64,000 nt of DNA from Echinarachnius parma. Its lineage: Eukaryota; Echinodermata; Echinoidea; Clypeasteroida; Echinarachniidae. Below are positions 57,901 to 64,000 of the stretch, in pieces. The notes under the pieces are model-generated. The model made no database searches, was not told the DNA's origin, and saw only the letters and a program-made list of their open reading frames with translations. Both the position numbers and the translations under genes were made by a program. The stretch spans positions 17,130 through 81,129 of the forward strand of contig JBAMJV010007179.1 of NCBI GenBank assembly GCA_037951105.1, given 5' to 3'. How positions within the stretch are numbered: the stretch's first letter is position 1; each line of letters opens with the position of its first letter.

Positions 57901-60900
57901 TTCTACTTCAACACAAGCAGCGGTGTTCTCCTCCCAGGGGAGAGTCTCCGCTTCCCATTTGTCTTCAGTTCTCCCAACGCAGGCATCTTCTCTGAGACCT
58001 GGCAGCTGGATACGCGCCCCTCCCTGTGTGGGGGCGGAGTGCCCTGCAGGTCACTCTGAGGGGCGTAGCCCTCCAGGAGGACAAGAATCTGAAGCAGAGA
58101 CAGGATATTGAGTATGTGTTTATGGTCTCTATGTTTTCATGGGTAGCATATGTAGTAATTATAATGATGATAATTAAGAATGAGGGCATATCCCTGTGCA
58201 CTGTAGACGACAAAAAGACAAGGAACTCATTAAAAGAGCCTTCTGTTTTCCTATTAAACCAATACATGAAATGAAAGAAATGAAAAAATGAAATGAAATG
58301 AAATGAAATGAAATGAAATGAAAGAAAATGAAATGAAATGAAATGAAATTTATTTACCAATTGAAAAACATATAATACAAAGATTCCGCAAAATTAAATC
58401 TTCTTGGTAAAAAAGGAACTAGTTATAGCACAAAATGCTAGTTGGTCTAGCCCTTATAAAAATATGCATTAAAATAGTATTGGAATTATAAGCACAATAG
58501 ACAACGCAGTTCATAAAGTACGTGCTCATACAAAATACAGAATCAAGAATGCCGAACATAATGTATATACAAATGGAAAAGAATCATTTCAATCTAACAA
58601 ATAACCTTATCAACAATTTACCGAAACGTGTGTCTTGACATTTTACTTTTTAAATTATTTGGAAGTTCATTCCATATTTTTGGGTCCGATATATATGAAA
58701 TGGATTGTTTTTGCTAATTCTAATTTTACTGGATCTATTTTGAATTTATCATCATTTTTACTTCTAGTATCATAACAATGATCAACTGCGAGTACAATAA
58801 GTAACTATACTTTGTGAGAGTTTATCGTTAATTATCAAATCAAACATCACTGGTTCCTATGACATATTTGTATAACTCATAAAATATTAAGGACAGATAA
58901 TGCCATAAATAATGGAGCTGTGTGCTCCCTTGGATTCTTGAAACATATTGCACGCATGGCTCTCTTTTGAAGCAAACATATCTTCATTAGATACGACGGA
59001 TAAGTTCCACCCCCCAGACTTCTAGGCCATATGTAATGTGTGGTTCAACAAGTGTAAAGTACAACAATTTTAACATTCTTTTAGGCACAAAATTTCGTAT
59101 TCTAATATAATACACCTATGTTCTTTCTCAAGGAGACACAAACAGAATCAACTTGTTTCTTCCATGTTACATTTTCATCAATATCGACTCCAACAAATGA
59201 AGTATAAGGAACTTTTTCAATTGTTTCATTATTCATTACAATATTACCAAGAACATCAATTTTCCTGCACCTACTTTTAAATATGATGTACTTAGTTTTC
59301 ATAGTATTAATAGTAAGTTTATTTTCTTTACACCAGGTAATATCATTTTCCATCTCAATCAAATTAATAGCATCTCCTACACCCTGAAAAGTATGAAATA
59401 AGCTAGAATCGTCTGCAAAGAGACGGAAATTAAAAATAATCGGACGAGTTAGGAGATCATTTATATAAATAAGGAATAACGTTGGACCTAACACAGATCC
59501 CTGGGGAGCTCCACAAGTTATTGGTAGTTTGTCTGAATGAATATTATCATAATCAACAATTGAAATCTATTAAATAAATAATTCCTCATCACAATTAGAG
59601 GCATTCCTCTCACTCCGTAATGCTCTAATTTATATATAATATATTGTGATTTATAGTGTCGAACGCTTTAGCAAAGTCTAAAAAGAGTCCAACCGTTGTA
59701 TTACCCTGATCAATATCATGACAAATTTGCTTTAAACAGATTTATTAATGATAATTTAGTCCTATTAACCAGAACGAAATCCATATTGGTAGGTAGGTAG
59801 GTAGGGTTTGTGTCTTATGTGGGCTTTGGAAAGATATAGCAGGATTTTCTATGATAACCAACAAAAAAGAGAGAATGACAATACTACAATTTTGAAAAGT
59901 TCTTGTCAATTAAATTATACAATCTGTAATTCAAAAAACATTGGTATTTAACCCCTTGCGTACGAGAACCTGGTGAGCTATGTACACAATCTATATGAGG
60001 AATCGTTGATATAAAATTATTGGCTTCCTTTGTCTCCTTATCTTCACAGAAAGAGCTGTTCGTCAAGCAGGCGCAGGTTGCTGTACGTCGCATCCTGGAT
60101 GAACTGGTTGACCGGGGTTCGTACCCCTGAGCGTGTGCCTTCCCCTGTGGATGCATACCTCACTGATGAGGAGATCTTGAGAGACTTAACCCAGGGGTAT
60201 GTTGCATCAGCTAACAATTTGTTCACATCAAATCAGAAAATATATTTTCTAAATAGTGTAGGAACATTGCCTAGAGTTGTAATTACAGCAATCATCTTGT
60301 TTATATCTATTTTATATCTATATTATATCCACTAAAACATCAAGGAAATTCCTTCCAGTGGTAAATTACCAATGAAATATTTGTTTGTAGAAAACGACTG
60401 GTGAAAAAAAACTCTTTACTCTTTGCTGACAGGTTGCCGTTTTGGGAAATAAACAGAATTAATCCCCACTAGTATCAATAAATGTTTGTGTTGTGAGATT
60501 TTGGAAGGATAATGACATTTGTTATGAGTGATTTGATTTGCATTTCTCTAATGAGTTTGTGAGTCAGTTGAAGCAACTTGAACAAGTTGTTTTGGAAACA
60601 AGAATGATTAAATCAATGTATGATTTATTATTCTTTATAGCGCTTGGTTGTATAATGATGTGATTGTCAATTCATTGTTGTTTGTCTTCTCTTACGCAGA
60701 TGCATTTCTCCAATGAGGTTGTGAGTCAGCTGAAGCAGCTGTATGTGGAGCAGTTTGATGAGAGGAGAGAGATGGGGTGGACTGGGATCTCAATGTCTCA
60801 AGATGAAAGAGGTTTGTTGCAATAGTTTTGTTATATACCACTGTAGCATGATCATACCAATGACTGGTACTTGCAGGGATCTAGTAACTTTGTCTCAATT

Positions 60901-62160
60901 GACCAAACAGTCACTTGCATTTCTAGCATTCCTGGTAATGCCTGGTTTTTCATCCTTTAAAGACGAATGCATGGTATCAATTACCCTCTCTAGCCAGACA
61001 CTCAACATCCATTGAATAGAGAAGGGAAAGGCAAATGCACAGATTTACCAGAGGATTTGCCCTGTCTGTAACTTTCACTACTTTACACTACACTACTGTG
61101 TGTCCTAGGGCTGCAGTATTAGTGATAGACCCCACCCTATGTGACTCTCTATAATAAAAAAACAAAATTTAAATGCAAACAAAAACAACTACAAAAGTTT
61201 GCCTGTTGGCTCTAGGTTTCCAGACTTTTAGACATCAGAATGGTAACAAAATAATAGCATAAAATAAAGGGAGAATTAGAAAAGCAATTATATTTGAATA
61301 GAAATGGTTAATGAGTTCAGTGAGATTTTTTCAATATTTATTTTTGAATAATGGTATTTTTTTATTCAGGAATTCTTGTCTTTGGAAGATGAAGAGTTGA
61401 GAGAAGATCTACTGAACCAGATGAACAAAGCTGTGGTGTCTCTGTACTTCCCTCCCTTCACACCGATACAACATGAAATGTACAGAGTGGCGTAAGTACT
61501 TTGATCATTTTCCTGTGAATAAGTTGAATAATCAGCATCATGAATAATACAAAACATACAAATATTATATCTATATTAAAATGGGCTCTCAGTTTCTTAG
61601 ACAAAATCACAGATATGTTCTGTTTGATGATGAAAATGTACATGTAGACGAATAAGTGGCACAGGCCAATATGATCAATATAACATGGTTTAATTGTCAC
61701 TGACTTATTTTTAAGGTTATGACAGGGCGTCGATCTGTTCGGGAAAACACAATACATTGGTGGGGCGAGCTATTGTTCACTAAAAACAATGCTCGCCCCC
61801 ACAATGCATTGTGTTTTCCGAACAGATCGACGGCCCCTGGGTTATGATAGCAGTAAATACAGTGGCCACCTACATGTATCTATAGTGGCTATCAAAAAAG
61901 CAATGTTATGGAACCTGTCTACAGAGGTTAGGTGGTCACTATACACTCGTGTGACTGTATTTTAAAAAAGTGTGTTAAACTTAGTAGATTTGAAAGTTGC
62001 ACCTAATATTTATCTGTAATGATTGCTCAAAATGTTGTTTGATGAATTAGGTACCAACTGATGATGGAGAACGTTGATAACATAGTGACGCAAGCCAACA
62101 CAATCAGAGTCAACATGGGCATTGCTGAGAAGGTGGAAGAACTACCAGATACTGCCGAAA
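48798..62160 (+). CDS. MYCBPAP: MYCBP-associated protein homologue (about 16 exons, frame breaks, 3' end open)
   Basis: Exons from 48,798 to 62,160 encode, in order, the conserved blocks of the MYCBPAP family: INGDDIQAMAIDLQELAK, DYTGAAGPRFDSTGN...PHSILGSVDAFK, LLNWQQKMIERKK, YRQTQEQRYLIDRAIP, EFWKQQERIGDNLSGM, an ASH/MSP-like beta region (SRVTFEAFAEVRTTSHLELV, NNGTTTIYYDWK, RFYFNTSSGVLLPGESLRFP, then ETWQLDTRP), VRTPERVPSPVDAYLTDEEI, and a C-terminal helical part (EDLLNQMNKAVVSLYFPP, MENVDNIVTQANTIRVNMG). In mammals the protein binds MYCBP (AMY-1) and is found in testis and sperm. Junction phases agree between exons, but at least five single-base breaks lie inside exons. The last exon ends in a donor, so the gene continues or the end is lost. 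Confidence 0.85.
49345..49678 (-). mobile_element. Degenerate SINE copy just upstream of exon 2
   Basis: ATCTCTAAGCGCTTTATATT (tail side), then GGTAGAGAGAAGCATTAGTG, AATTGTCTTGCTGAAGAACA and a decayed head GAGCGGGAGCTCTTAATTGC match the 46.8 kb SINE in order. It ends about 50 bases before the exon 2 acceptor. Confidence 0.7.
49726..49883 (+). CDS. MYCBPAP: MYCBPAP exon 2
   Basis: The acceptor is CTCTCAACAG and the donor GTCAGT. It encodes (D/N)KLRKKRDGTPEKPVSPNN... to INGDDIQAMAIDLQELAK. Enters phase 1, exits phase 0. It is the common target proposed for all the alternative first exons. Confidence 0.85.
50026..50085 (+). CDS. MYCBPAP: Duplicate of the exon 2 core (2b)
   Basis: After TTCCCCCAGCAAG, a 60-base open segment encodes QVINGVDIQAMAIDLQELAK and is followed by GTCAGT. 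Using the second AG of CAGCAAG the segment is 20 codons, phase 0 to 0, so it could be included without shifting frame. Using the first AG it is 64 bases and would shift. The flanking intron is also duplicated (GTCAGTTTCTGGC, GGGAGAATTTGAAATAAAGA). A recent tandem duplication. Confidence 0.55.
50234..50293 (+). CDS. MYCBPAP: Duplicate of the exon 2 core (2c)
   Basis: It encodes QVINGDDIQAMAIDLQELAK between CCCCCAGCAAG and GTCGGT, phase 0 to 0, 60 bases. It is identical in protein to the exon 2 core; base changes are silent. Confidence 0.55.
50409..50448 (+). pseudogene. Partial duplicate of the exon 2 core (2d)
   Basis: CAGGTCCTCAACGGAGAGGA and following encode QVLNGEDIQSLAI, then end at GTAAAA after 13 codons plus one base. 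Inclusion would shift the frame. It is older and more diverged than 2b and 2c. Confidence 0.55.
50654..50822 (+). CDS. MYCBPAP: MYCBPAP exon 3
   Basis: The acceptor is CCCATCTAG and the donor G|GTATGA. It encodes LRAPKPPQSPKSRTTAKLVT, then VRKMKPQSELDKPKTKPILI and ARPAPPSAP...KEDYT. Phase 0 in, phase 1 out. Confidence 0.85.
51218..51513 (-). mobile_element. tRNA-derived SINE, head truncated
   Basis: It matches the 46.8 kb SINE nearly base for base from the (ATA)n/TTTATATAGCGCC tail to GGGCAGGGTTCGAACT, where it stops within the B box, so the 5' head is missing. Confidence 0.85.
51805..51911 (+). CDS. MYCBPAP: MYCBPAP exon 4
   Basis: The acceptor is GTTGCTTCAG and the donor GTAAGG. It encodes AAGPRFDSTGNIMPHSILGS, then VDAFKMEAVQRGHLE. 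The (P)HSILGS..DFK block is strongly family-like. Phase 1 in, 0 out. Confidence 0.88.
52403..52574 (+). CDS. MYCBPAP: MYCBPAP exon 5
   Basis: The acceptor is GAATGCAG and the donor A|GTGAGT. It encodes MADDHPVEARPLTPSVKPEL, then KPRDPFMDENRALLNWQQKM and IERKKTQGYIS. Phase 0 in, 1 out. Confidence 0.88.
53330..53540. repeat. Cluster of long poly-G runs in intron 5
   Basis: Runs of about 16, 21 and several shorter G stretches, with GTAACTTGTGTCC between. The Pro-rich minus-strand frames are artefacts. Confidence 0.85.
54358..54479 (+). CDS. MYCBPAP: MYCBPAP exon 6, two apparent 1-base insertions
   Basis: The acceptor is CAATTGCAG and the donor T|GTAAGT. Read piecewise it gives K-R, LQKPPETLVMNPG, EEYRQTQEQRYLIDRAIPAV, then DYGKG. 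Continuous reading fails: an extra base lies near 54,362 (CGTGCTT) and another at 54,403 (GGCTGAG). Its length of 122 minus 2 restores the phases expected from both neighbours. Confidence 0.75.
54600..54770 (+). pseudogene. Two ghost copies of exon 6's 3' end
   Basis: GATAGGGCTATCACTGCTGC, then AGACTATGGCAAAGGAC|GTAAGTG at 54,625-54,668, repeats the exon end (AGGGCTATCCCTGCTGTGGA, then CTATGGCAAAGGAT|GTAAGT) and keeps a donor. A weaker third version, CCGATTGACAGGTCTAACCC and following, is at 54,731. Confidence 0.7.
54966..55029 (+). CDS. MYCBPAP: MYCBPAP exon 7
   Basis: The acceptor is TTTTTGCACAG and the donor GTAAGT. It encodes YRVGSEFWKQQERIGDNLSG, then M. Phase 1 in, 2 out. Confidence 0.85.
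55541..55622 (+). CDS. MYCBPAP: MYCBPAP exon 8
   Basis: The acceptor is GTGTATGTAG and the donor GTAGGT. It encodes HMTLSKTEQGYPPPMEHIGY, then SNTVRMRW. Phase 2 in, 0 out. Confidence 0.85.
55824..55946 (+). CDS. MYCBPAP: MYCBPAP exon 9
   Basis: The acceptor is CCTTTGCTAG and the donor GTGAGT. It encodes AWLGVQGEPPQSTTPEAIPV, then GGKRQLQHVIDDLDPCKPA. Phase 0 at both ends. Confidence 0.83.
56459..56583 (+). CDS. MYCBPAP: MYCBPAP exon 10
   Basis: The acceptor is ATGATTACAG and the donor GTGAGT. It encodes NMEDLQVIGSNQPKEKKLDM, then WTRSPTPDAGTFKVGKGGDA. Phase 0 in, 2 out. Confidence 0.83.
56960..57190 (+). CDS. MYCBPAP: MYCBPAP exon 11, frame break at the stop at 57,066
   Basis: It encodes TIDDSAMPEETIPEPIVGPA, then LQFNGYPARWDRGQ, then a TAG at 57,066-57,068. 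Skipping one T in CAGTTCTAG restores SSHKGQIACSSRVTFEAFAE, then VRTTSHLELVNNGTTTIYYD and WK. The strong family match continues across the break, so this is one exon with an insertion. The exit phase does not suit the next exon unless one more base near GGAAAGG is extra. Confidence 0.8.
57207..57335 (-). mobile_element. SINE tail fragment in intron 11
   Basis: TTTATATAGCGCCTTATGTG, then ATCACTCTTAGCGCTTTACA and TTACCCCAGTTGAGGGACAC match the 3' part of the minus-strand SINEs. The head is missing. Confidence 0.65.
57414..57445 (+). pseudogene. Ghost copy of exon 11's 3' end
   Basis: GGACTACCAACATCCACTAT, then GACTGTAAG|GTAC parallels the exon end GGACTACCACTATCTACTAT, then GACTGGAAAG|GTGAG. 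It reads TTNIHYDCK against TTTIYYDWK. Confidence 0.6.
57661..57735 (+). pseudogene. Ghost copy of exon 12's start
   Basis: ATTACAG|AAAATCGCAAAGGCCAGTCC then CTTTGAGGGTTATTCTAACC repeats, about 185 bases upstream, the exon 12 start TTTCAG|AAAATCCCGAAGGCCAATCC. It reads KIAKASPFEGYSNPYI against KIPKANPFEGCSTPRI and keeps an acceptor and an open frame for over 20 codons. Confidence 0.7.
57847..58111 (+). CDS. MYCBPAP: MYCBPAP exon 12, frame break near 58,035
   Basis: The acceptor is TTTTAATTTCAG and the donor GTATGT. It encodes KIPKANPFEGCSTPRIQRFY, then FNTSSGVLLPGESLRFPFVF and ETWQLDTRPSLCGG. After the G-rich GTGTGGGGGCGGAGTGCCC the frame shifts to LQVTLRGVALQEDKNLKQRQ, then DIE. The (L)GG..LQV.L.GV.L block is a family hallmark, so the shift is a local one-base loss or equivalent. 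Confidence 0.8.
58255..59770 (-). pseudogene. Non-LTR retrotransposon, 5'-truncated, in MYCBPAP intron 12
   Basis: On the minus strand, from 59,770 down: GLFLDFAKAFDTINH (RT box with catalytic D), TCGAPQGSVLGPTLFLIYIN, then FRLFADDSSLF (FADD catalytic box), NKLTINTMKTKYIIF, YTSFVGVDIDENVTWKKQVD, then LYFTLVEPHITYGLEVWG, CFKRAMRAICF and PKIWNELPNNLKSKMSRHTF. These are the RT fingers-palm-thumb blocks of a Jockey/CR1-like ORF2. Several frame breaks occur (one in a ~390-base open stretch's upstream part). It ends 3' in a (CATTT)n tail at 58,263-58,350, the expected poly-repeat end. Dead copy. Confidence 0.9.
58263..58350. repeat. (AAATG)n microsatellite, tail of the retrotransposon
   Basis: About 17 pentamer units, twice interrupted. 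Position and orientation fit the 3' tail of the minus-strand non-LTR element. Confidence 0.85.
60050..60196 (+). CDS. MYCBPAP: MYCBPAP exon 13, frame break near 60,112
   Basis: The acceptor is TATCTTCACAG and the donor GTATGT. It encodes KELFVKQAQVAVRRILDELV, then D. An extra base in GACCGGGGTT shifts the frame; the shifted frame gives GVRTPERVPSPVDAYLTDEE, then ILRDLTQ. The TPER.PSPVDAYLT(D/E)E block is diagnostic of MYCBPAP. Its entry phase does not match exon 12's exit, so a further indel or a missed exon lies between. Confidence 0.82.
60537..60595 (+). pseudogene. Ghost copy of exon 14's start
   Basis: TTGCATTTCTCTAATGAGTT, then TGTGAGTCAGTTGAAGCAAC repeats the exon 14 start ATGCATTTCTCCAATGAGGT, then TGTGAGTCAGCTGAAGCAGC 163 bases upstream of it. 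It reads LHFSNEFVSQLKQL against MHFSNEVVSQLKQL; most changes are silent. The acceptor is not preserved. Confidence 0.7.
60700..60811 (+). CDS. MYCBPAP: MYCBPAP exon 14, probable frame breaks
   Basis: The acceptor is TCTTACGCAG and the donor G|GTTTGT. It encodes MHFSNEVVSQLKQLYVEQFD, then ERREMG. After that the alternative frame VDWDLNVS looks more family-like than WTGISMSQDER, suggesting an indel near 60,775 and another near 60,800. Confidence 0.65.
61370..61491 (+). CDS. MYCBPAP: MYCBPAP exon 15
   Basis: The acceptor is TTTTATTCAG and the donor GTAAGT. It encodes EFLSLEDEELREDLLNQMNK, then AVVSLYFPPFTPIQHEMYRV. Exits phase 2. Confidence 0.85.
61715..61847. mobile_element. 117-bp hAT-type MITE with perfect 8-bp duplication
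   Basis: The element is 61723-61839 with ends CAGGGCGTCGATCTGTTCGG and CCGAACAGATCGACGGCCCC then TG. It is flanked by GGTTATGA on both sides. Nearly the whole element is a hairpin (AACACAATACATTG...CAATGCATTGTGTT). A clean, recent-looking insertion in intron 15. Confidence 0.88.
62051..62160 (+). CDS. MYCBPAP: MYCBPAP exon 16 (last recognised)
   Basis: The acceptor is GATGAATTAG and the donor A|GTAAGT. It encodes YQLMMENVDNIVTQANTIRV, then NMGIAEKVEELPDTAE. Phase 2 in, 1 out. It ends at a donor without a stop, so at least one more exon is expected downstream. Confidence 0.83.
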
Positions 62161-64000
62161 GTAAGTATATTCAGTTCAGTTTGGTTAAAAAGCTAATGGA
62201 AATATAATTTTATGAAGACGAAAGATCCTAGAAACTCACTGTTTATTGTGAGTTGTATCAGAAAATAAACTCCAGATGTACAGTCATTCTGTTGCAAACC
62301 TCATATCTTGTTAAAAATAAACCCCCAGAATACCATAGTTGACCGCTAGTCAAAATACTCACAGTATTAGATACCGTATGTTGATTTTTCCTAAAAGCAC
62401 ACAATAGAAAACTGGGTCTAGTGGATTATTTCAATTCAATTTTTGCACTCAAAGGGTTAAAAGGTAAAGTGAGAATTAGGCCTGACACAATGCACACATA
62501 TGTATATCTTTGGGCAATATTAGCTCACAAGCGCAGTCAATACTTTGACTTGGTGCCAAACGTCAAAGCAAATCATGTTTATCTTAGAAGTCCTATATTA
62601 TGGAATTTAAAGAAATAAAAACACTAACAAAAAAACATCAAAATTAAAAGAGAAAAACAAACTTTAATGACAAGAGACAGTATTTCACTAATTCAGATAA
62701 ATAAACAATAACCCTAGCGCTATAGTTGACATTTAAAATCAACCATGGCTACAAGACCTAGTCAACAAAACACAGTAGATAAATTTGAAATAACATATTA
62801 TACTGATATTATGTTGAATTTTATTACGTAAGTTCTCCAGATCGGACTACATCTCGATTGGACTATATAAGAGATCCCACTTGCGCGGCTATGTTGTCAA
62901 TTTCCGTTTGGCGCTGTGTGAAGAGTCGGGAGGTGCTCTCTGACCGCTGGAGAAAATAACTTAGAATTTCGTGGAAATTCTACTGATATAATTATTCAGG
63001 AGAGTAAATCAAAACGTTCCAAAATGATTTCATCCTATCCGAGATCATGGATTTTGGTATAACTGGATGCAAAATCATCCGATGGCGTGGCCTCGGAAAT
63101 GGGAATTTGCTGACCACGCAGTGTATCGAACGCAGATTCAACTTCACCAACCCGCAGTGGCTGGCACAGCCCGACTGCAACGGGCGGGGCCAACCTCCGA
63201 GCGGCCGCGCCACTGTATAGCCCCAATGCTGTCCACGCAGTGGCAGCGAATCTCACCTCAGTGATACCCCACAGCAGTGGCTAGCTTAGCCAGACTGAAC
63301 GGCGGTCCACGAGGAGAGGTGGCCTCGAAGGCAGTGCAAGACAACACTACTGTACTACCATGCACCCAGAATCGAGGTAAAACAGTTCCCGCAGCTATAA
63401 TGATCATCGTAACGATGCAGCGCCACACCATGTGTAATAAACGGAAACGTTGTTCGTTGATTAGCCGGCCAATCATGGCTCATCACATTAGAGCTCTGAG
63501 GGAAATTCAGCGCTCTCTTAGATGACGAGCCGAGGAATTACAGAATCAACGAGATTAAATCAGAGCCATGCCTAACCTACCATTGTACATGTGAATACTC
63601 TGTGTGTATACTATTTTGATACACGCGTGGCCGTATTATAGCTGGTTGAGGAAACTGCATACAGTTTCAGGCAAGTTATGCCAACTCGATTTCTCACATC
63701 AATATACTAACAAACTAGCATGTCGTGCTAGGCCAATGATAACAAGCGGAGCATGGCGTTGTGGACGCCAAAATTTCCGCTGTCCGAACCCAAGATATCT
63801 GAACAAGCGGTCATGTTTCAGTTGTAATTGTCGGTTCACATAAGTAGGCTAGGCCCTATGTTATTGATGAATTGAATCACATATATATGAATCCTCTCAA
63901 GGAATAACAAGTGCTTGCTTAGATTGAAGGGCCATATTTACTCGACAATCAAATCACTGAGGTTAGGAAATTTGCCGAGTTAGATGGCAAATAATAAATA
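62161..64000. other. No gene recognised; MYCBPAP 3' end not found
   Basis: Open frames here are short and match no family I know. A TATATAAG at about 62,863 followed by a more GC-rich block (62,880-63,520) could be a promoter and leader of a neighbouring gene, or repeat DNA; neither is supported further. Confidence 0.35.

Noticed and set aside
57965..58360. 131-aa minus-strand frame rich in FHFISFHF
   Set aside because: It is the (AAATG)n microsatellite read in reverse, plus antisense of MYCBPAP exon 12.
63030..63840. Several overlapping short frames in a GC-richer block
   Set aside because: No family motif, no consistent splice sites, and frames on both strands look alike in quality; left as unassigned.

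Overview
This is nuclear DNA from an animal with long AT-rich introns, GT-AG splice sites and a very dense load of decayed mobile elements. The mix of tRNA-derived SINEs with a 3' AGCGCTATATAAA-type tail, small MITEs whose ends read GGGCCCGTTTCATAAAAC, long poly-G/poly-C runs and a cilium/sperm-type gene suggests a marine invertebrate deuterostome, most likely an echinoderm. That placement is inference; hemichordate or lancelet is not excluded. Nothing bacterial, phage-like, CRISPR-like or rRNA-like was seen, and no intact tRNA gene.

Layout. 1-14.6 kb has no host gene I can recognise. It holds hairpins, a minisatellite and a stack of nested transposons: a ~1.85 kb mariner-like composite at 5.4-7.25 kb with a non-LTR retrotransposon fragment inside one arm, and an hAT-type element at 8.8-10.1 kb with perfect 8-bp target duplications. 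14.6-20.9 kb carries a complete five-exon gene for the methionine adenosyltransferase regulatory subunit beta (MAT2B), open throughout (300 aa). Its introns hold a 1.3 kb element with 8-bp target duplications and tandem ghost copies of exon starts. 21-30 kb is repeats only, including a 1.65 kb element whose ends are arrays of one 12-base word.

30.7-62.2 kb reads as one large + strand locus encoding a MYCBP-associated protein (MYCBPAP) homologue, a large protein associated with sperm and cilia. About sixteen body exons lie between 48.8 and 62.2 kb. Upstream, at 30.7, 34.9, 36.9, (40.9), 45.3 and 48.8 kb, are short ATG-starting open segments. Five of the six end at a splice donor in phase 1, which is the phase needed by the exon at 49,726; the sixth does so only if one missing base is assumed. 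I read these as alternative first exons. The MYCBPAP body exons carry at least five single-base frame breaks while MAT2B carries none, so either the gene is decaying or local base quality is poor. A non-LTR retrotransposon lies in one late intron. The gene does not visibly end before 64 kb.

The recurring theme is partial tandem duplication of exon edges. Degenerate 'ghost' exon pieces lie beside the real exons at nine places in the two genes, in two cases arranged so that a chain of decoy splice acceptors precedes the true one. No new defence-like or enzymatic system was found. The most noteworthy features are the phase-matched array of first exons and the ghost-exon pattern.
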